Assembly (NCBI GenBank): GCA_037074615.1
Contig: CM073518.1
Span: forward strand, 4,340,001-4,404,000
Source: Leucaena leucocephala
Lineage: Eukaryota > Streptophyta > Magnoliopsida > Fabales > Fabaceae
Direction of reading: 5' to 3'
DNA: 64,000 bases
Shown piece after piece: positions 10,370 through 23,318 of this stretch. The stretch's first letter is position 1. Each line of letters opens with the position of its first letter. Made by a program: the position numbers and the translations under genes. Under the pieces are notes generated by a model. The model was not told the DNA's origin, ran no database searches, and saw only the letters and a program-made list of their open reading frames with translations.

Positions 10370-13300
10370 TTAATATATCACTACTCGAAGCAGGCCTGGC
10401 TGTGGTTCCTTGTAGTCTAGACCCTCTTCTTCAAGTAGATAACGCTGTACAGCTACTGGAAGTCTTGCAGGAGTGCGGGAACCCCGGGTATGATGACCGG
10501 TACCGACACATATATAAACCTGCAAACGCTGGTCGGCAGCTCTGGCAGTGCTTCTTAGCACGCTCAATTCATGTTTTAGCACATGAATGGCTTCACTAAC
10601 ATGTAGTCCATGTAGGTCTATCATTCTTTCATGTCCTCTTCCGTTTCCCATCATCTCTGGAGAAACTGGATTCCTAAACATTCAACATTTGCAGGTCAGA
10701 CAGAACCCATCCCTTAAAATAACACTCTGGTAATGTGGAACACTCAAGCTCATACAATGATTGTGTACTCTTGTCCATGTAATTATTCCAGACAGCAACT
10801 ATTCAGCAGATTGTACAAGCTGTATAAAGTGGGGAACAGGGGAAAAAAGAGAAGCAGAAGTGTAGCAGCACATGTTCTTGAAAGCTGGTTGTCAGTACTC
10901 AGTATAATAAAAAATTTATTTATAGCAAAAAGAAACAAGCAAAAGGTAAATGTATGTTTTAATGGAAAAGCCAACTTGTCAATAGATAACCATCATGCCA
11001 ATTTATATACAGCTAGTGAGGGAGTAGCAAAAGATGTTTTATCAACAAGGCCCTAGACAAGTTCTTTATTTTAACTAAAAGAAAAAAGAGCCAAGTGAGA
11101 GCACTGAAAAACGACAAACCTCTGCCGGTAAATAGATTCTTGAGCTTTTCCATGAGCTGCTTTCATGTGCATGTTGTACAGTTGCCCTTTAACACTCAGT
11201 TCCTTTGCTAAGGCCTTGTTTCCAATGAGGTATGCTTGCCGTGCCTGATTTTAAATTATCACTAATTAGCTCACATTACAAAAATATCTGTCAGACAAAT
11301 CCTCCAATTGACAGTTGCAGAAAATTCTCCAGCTGCATATGAAAGCAGACTCAAGATCAGATGGTTCGTATAGGAACGTGCTTGCCTTTCAACAATTGCT
11401 CCTTGACTTTCTAACTTTGTTGTTTGATAATCACGAAACAGCTTTGAGAGTAAACCTACCCTCTCTTTAGTTCTTATTCCAACTTGATTGCCAAAAAAAA
11501 TTAATGAAAGCTGAATAATACTATTGACTTACTCAATGGAGGGAAAGATGGGAGAGAAAGTTTGGGAATGTGTGTCAAGTAAGCAACCCAAGAAGATCAT
11601 AGCCAAAAGCATCACATTATAAGATACACAATGCCATCTAAATCCACATAAGAACTTGAGACCCACCTGCTCAAAATATGTATTGCGCAACCGGGCATGA
11701 TCACGAGCCTCCTCCCGCAGCTCAGAATACATATTTGCTGCCATCCAATGTATGATCAAATGTAGAGTGTAAAAGGAATTCATTGCAGAATAGAAGCATA
11801 GAACATAAATATTTACCAACTGCATCACCAGTTTCAAGCCAAACAGGAGCCGCTCGAGCTGAACCACAGTTTGTCAACCCATCACCAAAAGTCGCTCTTC
11901 CCTGACCACCATTATACGCATGAGCTAGAGCACGAGAACTTCGACTTGAGCCAATAGTGGCATCACCAGAACCATTTTTATCATACTTCCATATACCAGA
12001 TTCCTGGGAAGCCAATTTCCTGACAGCAGAAGCAAAGTCAATAGCACCTCTAGATGGAATTGAAGAGCTAGACTTAAAAAGAAGCATGTCCTTGTCAGAC
12101 GATCCATAAGGCTTGCTGCTTTGTTGAACATTATCTGCAGAATATTTAACAGAAGTAGTGTGGCCATCAGGTGAAGTAAGTGCAGGGAAGTCCATTGCAC
12201 TCAGGTTAGGAGCTGAAACAGTCGTTGAATTCAGATTCTGATTGAAATTGCCATCAACTTGAAGCTACAAAGGCAAATTATATTTATAAGTTTTTTCCTC
12301 AGGAAGAATATCAATGAAATTAATACAACGAAAATAGAAAGGAAATCCCCAGAAAGAAGAATCAAACATAGGGAAGTTTGCAAAACTTGATCACCCGCCA
12401 TGAAACAATATCATAGAACCAAAAAGAAACAATCAATTTCCATGGATAACATGAAGCACAGAACTAAGTTATGGAGAGAATTGGTCAAAAACTGATATTT
12501 AGAATTGACAACAAGAAATAAGAGTGTGCCTAAAATCATGAGTGTCTTGCTTTACCAGAAGCTGGCTCTTCCTTGCTGAAAGTTAGTAATTGCTCTAAGA
12601 GGTTACAATCCATCCCATAAAACGTAATATTGCACCTACTATATTACAGGCATGCATTTCCAACCAAAAATTGCAAGCCAATGCTAGAAGACAGATGTTG
12701 TGCTTGAAAATATAATTAAAAAGCAGAAGTAAATTTTTACAGTTCATCGCATAAAATGCAGCTCAAAAGAAACCCCAGTCAGACCCACATTCAGTTACCA
12801 GTAAAAGGTCAGTCTTACCTCCAACTGAGTGAGCATCTCAATGGTCAGATTTAAATCACATCCATTAGCAAAGTAAACTTCCGCAAGGCTTTCTGAAGCA
12901 AAACCAGGGAACTGAACAACCAAAAACTCCAAAGGGTTCATATCATTATCATCCATTATAGCTTGTTCACTCAAAAGATCATTTAAGAATCCATGTCCAG
13001 AGTTATCTTCATGAGTAAGCCCATCTCGACCACTGCCGAAATGCTGGTTAGTACTCCCAATTTGCATATCCCAAGGCTTCGTTAATGGGTTCAGAAAATT
13101 TGCTGAAGATGGGTCCTCCCTATAGGCTGCTGAATTGGAAAATCTTAATTTATCAGCAAAGCTATTGCCATTTAGGTGAAATTGGGACAATTCCTGCTGC
13201 TCATTTAATAGATATCTACTTCCATTAGAAGAAGGAAACCTTGGTGCTTCATGATCATCATGTATAGACAAGCCCGCTAAAGAGAGATTGTTAAGACCTT

Positions 13301-13610
13301 GGGGTTCATCCTCTCCCATGACCTTGAAGTCAGGGGTGATATCATCAGGGAGCTGACAACGCCAGTATTGGTGGACCTCGTCATCAGAATTATTTGAAAT
13401 GGATGACTCTGATCGATCTAAAACCGCTTTCCCAAGAGCTCCAGCAGTAGGAAACCTTGCTGTTGCATCTACAGAGCTAGTACTTCCAGATGGCAATGAT
13501 CTGAGGGAAAAAGGGACAAATTCCGCAGCATTTGGATTCAAAGTAGTTGCCTTGTTTGGGGAGCTTAGCTTTGTTTCTGATTGGGATCCTTTCTGGATTA
13601 AGCTCATCAT
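10370..13610 (-). CDS. CID7: CID7-like protein: PAM2, CUE, DUF1771 and SMR domains, complete
   Basis: Coding exons in transcription order: 13610-12819, 12264-11817, 11737-11667, 11244-11120, 10673-10370 (TAA). They join in frame to 579 residues; Arabidopsis CID7 is of similar size. Residues 24-36 are a PAM2 motif (LNPNAAEFVPFSL) that binds the MLLE domain of poly(A)-binding protein. Residues 223-264 are a CUE ubiquitin-binding domain (NPLEFLVVQFPGF). DUF1771 spans about 414-478. The C-terminus is a Small MutS-Related domain starting at IDLHGLHVSEAI with VGTGHHTRG, the fold of a putative nicking endonuclease. The combination is that of the PABP-interacting CID5-CID7 group. The neighbouring kinase and GPA1 gene support orthology with At2g26280. 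Leader exons lie upstream (see uORF entry). Confidence 0.92.
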
Positions 13611-14497
13611 TAACTAAAATATGAAAACAATTACAACAACACAGATAGTATCTAAACAGTAACCCCACAAGTCCAGTCAGCTTCAACCAAAACCTGCAAA
13701 ACGGTTCAATTTGATCACACTCATTGATCAACCCGGCTGCCATGAGAAAAGGGGAAGCAAACAATTGCAGTACAAGTTTTTTAAGTGTGTACTAGACAAG
13801 CAAATTTAATTTCAGTTACAACAAAACAATCATAAAAAGGTCCACCGCATTGACAAAATAGCATGGTAGTTGAGGATATAAAAAGACGCAAAGTTAGGTT
13901 GATTATCACAGTAATCAACCGTAGATTGGTTTTCAATACTGTAACTTCTTAGAACTTATATACTCCTATGAGTTAATTTGAACAAAAGATGCACCATAGA
14001 TGAGTTGTACACAGATTTTAGTAACACGAATGCAAAACAGCTTTCAAAAATATTGACCAATTCTAGAACTAGACAAAACTGTAGGAAATGGTGAAAACCC
14101 TAAAAATTTCTGGATGGTTGACAATCTTCAAAGCAGGATTCCTTTTTTTTCCAAGATGAATTAAACAATAACGGGATTTGCCATTAAAACCGAAAGGATA
14201 TTCGTAAAATTCAACCCCAGCTTCCACAAACATCTAACAAATAAAAAGTAAAAAACGCAATAGATTCGAACCAAGAAAGACACAAATAGCAATCAGTGAA
14301 AGCACAATCGCAACCAAACAGAACCTCCCATTACCATAGCCGTAAACTTTGAGAGATCCTGCACAATTCAACGCCTAATAATATTTCACAAAACAAATGA
14401 AAGAAACCCAGTAAAAATAATCAAACAGAATAAAAACCAGGAATTAACGAAAAATTGAGCAAGGCAAAAGAAAGATCTAAAATTTATGGAGGTATAC

Positions 14498-14525
14498 CTT
14501 TCCGAATCAAATCAAAGGGATCCAT
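14498..14525 (-). promoter_or_regulatory. Upstream ATG in the CID7 leader exon (uORF start)
   Basis: A leader exon ends AAAG|gtatac at 14498 and contains ATG GAT CCC TTT GAT TTG ATT CGG AAA G, starting at 14525. Two acceptors fit downstream. Joining at 13693 gives a 12-residue uORF. Joining at 13613 gives a longer frame that overlaps the main ATG out of frame. Either could dampen CID7 translation. The splice junctions are inferred only. Confidence 0.45.
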
Positions 14526-15095
14526 CTGCAGGATTGCTCGAGATCAGAAGGTGCGAGAGGGGGAGAAGATGAGATAAAGTCAAGCTGGTTTACTCTTTTC
14601 TTGGAAATCGAGCTACGAACACTCTCTGCAGGATTATCTCAGTTATCAGGGCCTGCTAGTTCTTCTATCTGTTTTTCTTTCCTCCCTCACCCTCTTTGTT
14701 TTTCCTTTTCTCTTTGGTTTTGGGTGGAAACCCTCTTTAGCTGATGCCAACACCACCACCACAAAAATACTAAACAAGACACCCAACTTTCGCCACTCGA
14801 TTTGACCCTCCCTCTCTCTCTCTCTACAATTTTCTCTCTCTATCGTTATCTTGAGTTTCACCCTCTTAACTGTACAGCGCTTATATTTAATAATTCTGCG
14901 TGATTGGGATTTGGGAAGAAAAAAATGTCACCACTCCACAAAGTCTATCTTTTCTTAAATATCACATTTTGTATTTTTTATTATTTTCTCCATGTCATTA
15001 TTCTTTTATTATATTATTATTTTCTCCTTCTGCTGCTGCTTGACCTGTATTTATAAGCAAAATTTATGATCAAGACTTTAGGCCAAAAATACAAA

Positions 15096-15891
15096 AGTGT
15101 TTTTAGATAAGTTATTTTAAAAAAAAGTTTATAAAAAAAATTATTCTAAATAAATGAGTATTGAGATAGTTATTATCAAAATAATTTTTATAATTAGTAA
15201 TTATTAGAAAGGGGTATGAGTTGAAAAAAAAATTATTCTCTACTATTCATCTTCTTCCTCCAGATGATAGAGATGACGAGCAATACCTCTATATCTTAGT
15301 CTTATTCTGCCACCACCTCCAGCATGATGACGCCATAACGACGGTGGAACTAAAGAAGATGACGCCCTGACGATGGAGAAAGAAGAGAGTTGAAGACGAC
15401 GACTCCCTGACGATAGAGGAGTTGAAAATGAGAATCAGCGACGGAGGAAGAAGACGAAGACTAAATCTGTAAAGACGAAAACTAGACGAAGATCTATAAG
15501 AAGATAGATACTTCCTCCTCTAGTGATGAGGACCCTCCTCCCTCCTAGTGACGGCGATGGCAAAGCCCACTGTTTCAGACGACTACTTCTTCCTCCAGAG
15601 ACGATGACCAAACCATTGTTCGAAAAGCAGGAGGTGACGATCAGAGAGAGGAAAGAGTGTGGAAAAAAAGTAGGAAAAAATGGTAATTTGATTACTTATA
15701 AGCTGTTTTCCTTACTCAAAAACTATTCTAATGAGTTTATCTAAAATTATAATTAGAAATTATGATTTAACCTTAAGTCATTTTGAACAAAACTTGGTGT
15801 TTATTTAGTTTTTTCCCAAAGTATAATTTAAGCTAAAAACTATTTTAAAACTATAATTTAAGTGATATCTAAACACACTCTTAAATTCTAT
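15096..15891. mobile_element. MITE family B, copy 1 (~800 bp)
   Basis: Starts agtgtttttagataagttat and ends gatatctaaacacact, an imperfect terminal inverted repeat. The outer ~150 bases on each side match the copy at 16942-17443 (gagtattgagatagttatt, ggggtatgag, taagctgttttcctta, aaaactattttaa). The interior (15240-15660) is unrelated purine-rich sequence with gacga repeats, suggesting a captured or expanded filler. No transposase. Confidence 0.6.
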
Positions 15892-16369
15892 AGAATCATA
15901 TATTTATATTTAATATCTAACGATTGATCAAATAAAATTGACTATAATAAAAGAGATATACACGTATTTTAAAAAAAAATGAAAAGGGTTTATGACTTTT
16001 AAATTTTATAAAATTATAAATAAATTATAATATTTACAACATATAAATTAATGTAAATTATATGTGTAATATAATATTTGGAGTTTCCCATCCAATTTGT
16101 TATCGATGCCTTGTTTTTTGTTACTGATTTCACGTCACTCTTTTTTTTTTCTTTTCTTCGCGTTTATAAGAGACAGACTGTACTTTTCAGTTAACTATAG
16201 TTTGGTGATCTTTTCCACTCTAATGGTGTTTAGTGGAGGTAAAAACGACAGATGAAAGTGGAATTAATGAAAGCAACAAAGTATTTGAAAAATGTGTAAT
16301 GTGAGGGTAAGGTCATATCGATGGTTTAGGCAGGGTAAATATCATTTTATTATAATTTTAATTGCGGTG

Positions 16370-16530
16370 TTTAGAGAAATATTCTAATTTTTAAGTATTT
16401 AAATTTATATTTGAGGATAATAAACAGCTCGCCCTGTTTAATATTGATATCGTCTAGGAGAAAAAGAAATTTCGCTCTGCTCTTTGATCGGGAATAGATT
16501 TAACTCTTTTCTAAAATTTTTTATATAAAT
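16370..16530 (+). repeat. Dispersed SINE-like repeat, copy 1 (partial)
   Basis: Shares a run of motifs with 30190-30440 and 52050-52210: tttattataatttt, then ttaagt.tttaaattta, gtaatagac/aaacagctcg, ctcgacattaatat or its decayed form, ctaggag, and agatttcactctgc.ctt. The copy is about 25-30% diverged by eye. Only the 30.2-kb copy shows the full-length structure. Confidence 0.5.
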
Positions 16531-16941
16531 AAAAAAAACTGTTCGATGGTTTATTTTTTTATTTTTAATAAAATAGAAAAAATAATGAAATAAGAATAAG
16601 TGTGAACATTTTATCTATGTTATGCCCGTATAAATAATTTTGCACTCTTTTTTTTTTGTTGAGGAGTGGTTTTCTTTCACCAGTTTTTTTTCCCTGAATA
16701 CTAGTGTTTGGTATTAAAAAATGGAAATAATTTAAAGCGGAATACTTAAAATGTCCGTCTTATTTAAATAAGAAATTAAGTTGAAAATGATTTTTTTTCA
16801 TCTTGTTCACCTTAATTCTACTTTTCCTTAGTTTCCCATGCTACGGCTCTGCGGAATTCTCACAAAAAATTATGTATTTTCTCTTTTTCCAACACATCAA
16901 ACCATGGAAAAGAAATGATACTTTCACTTATATATATTGGT

Positions 16942-17443
16942 CATGTTTAGATAAAATTTTAAAAAAATACTTATAAAAAAAAAGTTTATAGACAGTTTAT
17001 GAAAAAGGGCTTTTAGAAAAAAGTTTATGAAAAAAAATTGGTTTTGAATAAATAAGTGTTTGGATAGTTATTTTTAGAATGATTTTTTATATTGGTAAAT
17101 TACCAAAAAGGGTATGATTTGATTTAAAGTAAAAGAGATGAGAGAGGTAGAGAAAAGAGAAGAGAGAGGAGAGAGGGTAGAGAGTAGAAAGGAGAGAGGG
17201 TGTAAGAAAAAGTAGGAGAGAGGAGAGAGAGTGTAAGAAAAAGTAGGGGTAAGATAGTAATTGGATAGTCCATAAGCTATTTTACTGTTGAAAAAACTAT
17301 TTTTAATAGCTTATTCAAAACAATGGTTTTGCCCAAAAGTACTTATGGACAAATATAACTGTTTGTTTTAAAATTTCCCTAAACCAAAATTTTGCCCAAA
17401 AGAATTTATAAAATCAAGGTTTGAGTGCGTTCTAAACACACCC
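16942..17443. mobile_element. MITE family B, copy 2 (~500 bp)
   Basis: Begins catgtttagataaaatttt and ends gttctaaacacaccc, ends inverted relative to each other and shared with copy 1. The interior carries a GA-rich stretch (agagagagg repeats, 17130-17240) in place of copy 1's filler. Non-coding and non-autonomous. Confidence 0.6.
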
Positions 17444-17734
17444 ATTATAACACTAGATAAAAAATTACCCTCCTTGTATCCTTAAAATTGAATAATTGAT
17501 ATTAATTATAAATATAAAATATATTTTTTATTAATTTTTTTAAATTACTCTGTAAAGTCTTATTTCATAATAATCAAATAAAAAATTAAAAATAAATTAA
17601 AAAAACTAGTTACAATATTTTAAAAAATATATTGTATTAAAAAATATAATATATTTAAATTTATTTAAATTAATTAAATATGTTATATATATATATTAAG
17701 TATAAATATGATTAGATAACTTATGTTCTATAAG

Positions 17735-17840
17735 AAATTTCTGTTAGGAGCCTCACCCACCATAGCTAAGTGCGCGATATGGGTCAGATCCGGATATAGT
17801 CAAAGCAAAATTCTGGTGAATTAGGTGGGCAACTAAGAGA
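17735..17840 (+). repeat. SINE-like fragment, same family as 36001-36196
   Basis: The stretch from ctcacccaccatagc through gggtcagatccggatatag to gtgggcaacta matches the reverse complement of 36019-36110 at most positions. Only the 3' part is recognisable here; the upstream tRNA-like head seen at 36.2 kb is absent or too diverged. Confidence 0.6.
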
Positions 17841-18679
17841 GACAAAGTTAACACAAATAATAAAAAATAAAATTATATTCTATAATAATATAAATTTATT
17901 TTTTATCGTCATTATAAATATTCCTTTAATAAAATCTCATAAATTTTTTATAAATATTTTTTAAGTTTTAAAACTGTATCATAATCTTAGTAAGTAATTA
18001 GTGCTGAATCTACCTACAAATTTTTATATATATAAAAAAGCTTTCTTCTCTCGTATAATATTGAGGTCTTTATTTTTGTTTCCTTAACAGGGATGACTTT
18101 AATTACCCGGTTTTACCTGATTGTAATTGGATGATTATTGTCTAATCTAATTATGTTGATGGAATCACGTCACGCGACCCCACCGAATGGGAAGCAGGGG
18201 ATAACCCCTAGCACGTTAAAATATGTGTGTGGGAGGTTGTGGGGGCATGGTTGTGATAAAACCCTGCTTATGTAGTGGATTGTAAAGAATAAAGATGAAT
18301 GGGGATGACACGCATATTACAGACTTCTCGCATAGAAGAGCGAGGGTATAATGGTAATAAATAAGGGAATTAGTTACACATGGTCATGACCACAACATAA
18401 AAGAATCAAATGCCAAGCGCATATGTGCTTGCATTGCAGCAGCGTGAGATATGCGTGTATATACATGTCAGACTTAATAATCACTATTTTGTTCACGTTT
18501 ATCTTAAATATAAATATTTTTAATAAAAAATCAAGTTAAATTTAAATATTATTATATTTATATAAAATATCCCCTCAAATATATTTTCTACCTCTATATA
18601 GATTTGAATAGAAAATCTTACTTAAAACTCATACTTAAACAGTTCAAAATTATAATCTAATACTAAGAATTAATAGATG

Positions 18680-19088
18680 GAAGTAACTTTTACAACTTAT
18701 TATTATAATAGAAAAAAAAGTGAAAAAATAAAAATAGAAATAATTTTTTTTATTTAGTATAATAAAAATAATTTATAATTATATTTCTAAAATTTTAAAT
18801 TATTTTAATTTAATAAAAAAAATAAAAAATATGATGATAAAAGTATAAGTGAAATATTTTAGATTATTTTACTTCAAATTATAAAATTTCTATATAATTT
18901 TAACTTTTTATAAATTATAAAAAAAAAATTAAATTATTTTATTATAAATTATAAAAATATATATTAATTATATACTAATTTATAGCATACTAAATAAAAT
19001 TTTAAAATTTATTTTTAATTTAACTCAATTTTTACTTTTATTCCTATTAAAAAAAAAACTTTTTCATCTTATGGTATCGTTAGGAGTG
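18680..19088 (-). mobile_element. MITE family A, copy 3 (reverse orientation)
   Basis: The reverse complement of its right end (taagatgaaaaagt, then aggaataaaagtaaaaa and aaattaaaaataaatttta) follows copy 1 at 3080-3170 closely. Very AT-rich and non-coding. The left boundary is approximate. Confidence 0.55.
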
Positions 19089-20968
19089 GAAAAGGGATAA
19101 GATGCAAGCTGAGGGGAGCTATGGACTCCCACGTGTCCCGAGGGTGGGCCGCGCCAAGGAGCCCGTGATCCACAACGCTCCAGCTTAGCTCCTCTTTGAC
19201 CTCACATTACAATAACGAGAAACCGGGGTAGGGGGCTCGTGTGCCACCACGTCCCCATGCTTTCTTCGGTTTCTGTTTCTCTATCCTTCTATCACACTCC
19301 CATTTTTCTAACAATTTCTTCAATAAATCAAATCATATAAGTCTTTTTATACATTTTTTTAAACCATAAGCTATTTATATTTCTCCTACCCTTAATATAA
19401 TAATTAATATTTTGTTAAAAATTAAATAAATAAAATAAATTAATTAATTATGATAAAATTAAATCTCTCAAAATTAATTCATATTATATACTCCTTAATT
19501 TATCTAAATTAATCAACTAACTTTTATACTCTCTTCTGTTTTAATTATAAGAGTTAGATGATTTTTTTACAGATCTATGAAACTAAATAAATTAATTAAT
19601 AATAATTAAATCTAATTTTTTAAAATAAATTTATAATATTATACCTTTTAATTTACAAAGACTAGTCAATTGATTTCGAAGATGAACATGTTCCTATGCA
19701 ATAGTTAGAATTTCTTAACGGAGCTTCGCTGCTAAGTGAGATCTTAGAGCAAAGGTGATGGGTTAGATACGAAAGGGAAAACACCTTTTAAAGGATTACA
19801 TAGTACAATTAAATAAGTTCTTATGGAATAAATTTTTAGCCACTTGTGAACATTAATTAATTATTTTATTTATTTTTTATAATTATAAAAAATTAATTAA
19901 TTTTTATAATTAGAATCAAAATAGTAGGTACATATTGCATGTGAATTAAAAATTAAAACATCGTTCACTCTCTTTTTGTACGTGCGTACATATTTTGATC
20001 GTATACAATATTAATCATATTAATCTAGCATTGGTTAAAATCCCGATTATAATACTTACTATACTATCCTTACAAATATGACTTATCTTTTTTTTTTTGG
20101 TTACATGAATTTTTGGAAATATGACATATCTAGTACATGGTACTAATTCTACCTTGCTGTTTTCGGCCCCTTGCCTCTGGACTCACCGACCACAAACAAC
20201 GAACAGATGTTCCTACCCATGATTCACGACATCAACTCACATGATTATTTGTCTAATTTATTCCTGTCGGAGACAACTTACACTTAGCTTCTATTGAAAC
20301 GACATAATTTGATAGTTCTTTCACTTTTGTTAATTTGATCAATAAATCGTTTTCTACGAGGATACATAAATAAAAAGGTCTTATTTTTAAACGGTAAATG
20401 AAAGACGATAACTATGACAACTGACTGTCTATTAAGCCTAATACTCCATATCGATGGCTTTACTATGGAGCATTTTACAGTGTCGAAATATTTTGCTGGT
20501 GACGTCACTTGATACTTCTTCATTTTGCATGGCCCCGTATTTAAAAAAGAAAAAGAATATATTTACTCCATGATTTATCTTTTAAAAATAAGTGTAGTTT
20601 CATTTTGTTAACGGTAGAGGGAAAGCTACGGAACGTGTGAGAGCGTGTGAAAGTACGACAGGACAACGAGAGTAGGCAATAAAAAGAAGAGTACGGGAAA
20701 ACCGCTGAAAAGTAGATAATTTGTAAGGCGGCGCTCAATTTACTTAATTGTTTATTTGAATTTACGGTAATAACCTTATTCTATCCATACATGGAACAAC
20801 CCGGCCAAGTCCCTGTCTGTCTTTATGCCCATCCGGCTAGCTTATTTTGTTGGTATTTTCATCTCATGTGCAATTAACCGCGCGATCACATTCGAATGCC
20901 GACACGCCTGTACACTTACCCGCCCTTTATTGGCAGGATTGCCGGTGCATCCTAACGTAGAGACTGGT

Positions 20969-21780
20969 AGGGGTGTGCATGGGCAGGGTTAGACAGGATA
21001 AGCCCCGTACCTGGTGTTCTACCTAAAAAAAATATGGGTTATATTTTGCGACCCGATGCTTGCCCTACCCGGTAAAAGCCTTAATCATTTTGGGCTAGAC
21101 ATGGGTGGGCTGGGTATGGGCATGCTGGGCATGCTCAAGTTTTCATGTCATGCTAATGTTGTGAAAAAAATCTGCAATTATGAACTTATAAAATAATACC
21201 ATATTCATATGTCTTTAAGACTTAAATAATATCCATAATTCACTAAAAATAAAGAAACAAAAAGATAATAATTAAATTTTTGAAATTCATTGTATGTAAA
21301 AAAAAAAAGTCTTGACGTCTAAGTAATTTGTAATTGTAACTTTGTATCAATCTCCCTAATATTGACAAAAATTAAGTATCTGAAAAAAAATAAACAATTA
21401 TAATTTATAATGTAATTATATGATGATTAGTAAAGTTAAAAAAAAGAAAAAAAAATAATATAGTTATAAATATTAAAAGATACAACTTACATATTTAACT
21501 ACTCATATTTTTAAAATGAACCTCTAGTTTACAGTAACTATTATATTCTCCTTTTTAAGTGTAGCATTTAGGGAAAAAGTAAAAAAATATAAAAGAAGTG
21601 GTGCTCATGGGCAGGGCAGGGCAAGGCAACCCCCTGCCCGGTGCCCAGCCCGAAAAAAATATGGGCTTGATTTTGTAACCCGATGCCCAGTCCTACTCTA
21701 TATTTATCAGGTTGGGCAGAACTATTTTATTGCGGGTTAGACTAAATATATCTGGCTACGGGTATTATGCAGAGCCCTAG
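20969..21780. mobile_element. hAT-like non-autonomous element, copy 1 (812 bp)
   Basis: Begins aggggtgtgcatgggcaggg and ends gggtattatgcagagccct. The flanks agactggt and aaactggt form a probable 8-bp target-site duplication with one change. Both ends carry long GC-rich subterminal arrays of gggc/gccc words (gcccgatgcccag and similar), while the ~450-bp middle is AT-rich. A second copy with the same architecture lies at 24142-24919. An 8-bp duplication and an agggntgtgca terminus suit hAT elements. No transposase frame. Confidence 0.75.
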
Positions 21781-21788
21781 AAACTGGT

Positions 21789-22386
21789 GCAGGAAAACAG
21801 ATAACCACCGCCAATGATTGGAAAAACTTTCTGTAGTAGCGGTAATTTTCCACTAATAAAACGAGGGGCAAATATCTGCCACTTATACATCTGATGTGAC
21901 TCCCTTCCGCGTGGGGCACTACTTATGTGCTTGAGAGAGCGAGGCCAGAGAGAATCAGAACCTGCTCTTGAGGAAGTAGATCGAGCAATAAAGAAGGAGC
22001 TTTTATTGCCGCAGAAATTAGACTCGCAGAAGCGTAGAGAGCCGATTAAGGCTCTGAGATGTTCTGTATGGTACCTGGATTCCTGCTTTTTGGCGGCGAG
22101 ATAGCAGAAGAGATTGAGTGGGAAAAGGAGCGATAATCTCTCAGGAAGTATATTTTGGATCCTCCGAATTGAATTCCATTGACTCTAATAAGAGTGATTT
22201 CAGCGATTCCGTTAAAGAAAGTTTTTAATTATCTCTCTCTATTTTCAAATTCAGTACTATTCCCTTTTCCAATATGTTATTAGAAATTTCATCGCAATTA
22301 ATTTACTTCCAAGTTTGAATTCACCACCCCTCAACGTAAAAAGGTGGTTTGCGAGGCGCCGTCGTGAGCGAGAAACATAGAGCGAC
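21789..22386. other. Region upstream of the DUF1677 pseudogene
   Basis: Less AT-rich than its surroundings. It contains one short open frame, ATG 21925 to TAG 22104 (59 residues, with EEVDRAIKKELLLPQKL), that I do not recognise. It may be leader sequence of the former DUF1677 gene or a remnant exon. No other feature seen. Confidence 0.3.
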
Positions 22387-22741
22387 ATGGCTACTACGGT
22401 TTTGAAGGAATCGAAGTCGTTGTCCTCGGTGGAGACGCAGACGACGACGAAGGCATTACATTAGTCAGAGAAGTGGCGGAAGCTGTGTCTGTGAAGTGTT
22501 ATTGCTGTGGATTAATGGAGGAATGCACGCAGGCGTATATTAGTCGTGTGCGAAAGAGATATCAGGGCCGTTGGATTTGTGGGCCGTGTGCTGAGGCTGT
22601 GAAAGACGAGTCCCTGAGATTAGAAATGGATATTAATCATGAAGTTTTGCCAGCAATTCAGATCTTCAAGCCCTCCCAATAATCCCGCAGAAATTGATTC
22701 TGGCAATGAAACAGCTCCTGCTTCGGACTTTGGATTCTCCG
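22387..22741 (+). pseudogene. Broken DUF1677-family gene, truncated by a Copia element
   Basis: The ATG at 22387 opens MATTVLKESKSLSSVETQTT and meets TAG shortly after. A different frame (from about 22449) then carries the DUF1677 core: CYCCGLMEECTQAYISRV and YQGRWICGPCAEAVKDE, with paired cysteines typical of this small plant-specific family. A third frame resumes the family's C-terminal motif MKFCQQFRSSSPPNNP near 22640. At least two frame breaks therefore lie within about 300 bases. The homology stops where Copia sequence begins at about 22742, so the C-terminus is gone. The function of DUF1677 proteins is unknown. Confidence 0.75.
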
Positions 22742-23318
22742 AGGATTTACATCCAATCACTGGTTTTCCAGGAGTCAGAGAAGTAAGAATCCAGGTATTA
22801 TTCTGTTCCAACGCCTGAATGTCAACAACCATAGCTTTACACCATGCCTCGTGCTTCACAGCTTGTGAATAAGTTTTAAGTTCAAAATGAGTAGAAATAG
22901 ACAGAGTGAAATGTTTACAAGAAGGAGATAGACGATTATAAGAAATGACATATGCCAAAGAATGAGGAGGAGTACCTGAACCAATGAAAGAAGGAGGTTG
23001 TGCTAAAGAAAGTAAATCATGATGAAAATCCTTAGATATGATGGAGGTTGTCGTTGTCTAGTTGACCTTCGTGGAAAATCAGATACAGGTGAAGAATATG
23101 AGGTATGACAAGCTATTATCAGGAAAATTTGGGGGGGGGGGGGGTAGATTGTGGCAATGGAATCTCGGAAGATATATTGGCAGAAGATGCATTATTCATA
23201 AATGGAAAAACATGTTCATAGAAATAGACATCTCTAGAAATGAAAATATTAATTGAAGAAAGATGTAAAAGAACATAGCCTTTAATTCCAGTTAATAGAT
23301 GATAAAGTAATTAGTTAG

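Larger units (their letters stand above)
14526..20968. other. Gene-poor, AT-rich repeat region
   Basis: The first 350 bases probably hold the CID7 leader and promoter, including a CT-rich run near 14810-14845. Beyond that are two family-B MITEs, a SINE-like repeat, a second SINE-like fragment and a family-A MITE, listed separately. Less AT-rich islands at about 18160-18400 and 19080-19300 are non-coding as far as I can read. The second contains cacgtgtc, an ABRE/G-box-like word. No gene supported. Confidence 0.55.

Noticed and set aside
14260..14280. B-box-like word ttggttcgaatc suggesting a tRNA gene
   Set aside because: No cloverleaf arms or A box at the right spacing. No tRNA gene found anywhere in the window.
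23129..23144. Run of 16 G in the Copia remnant
   Set aside because: A homopolymer in the proline-rich linker between integrase and RT, which naturally encodes CCC codons; length may be a sequencing error.
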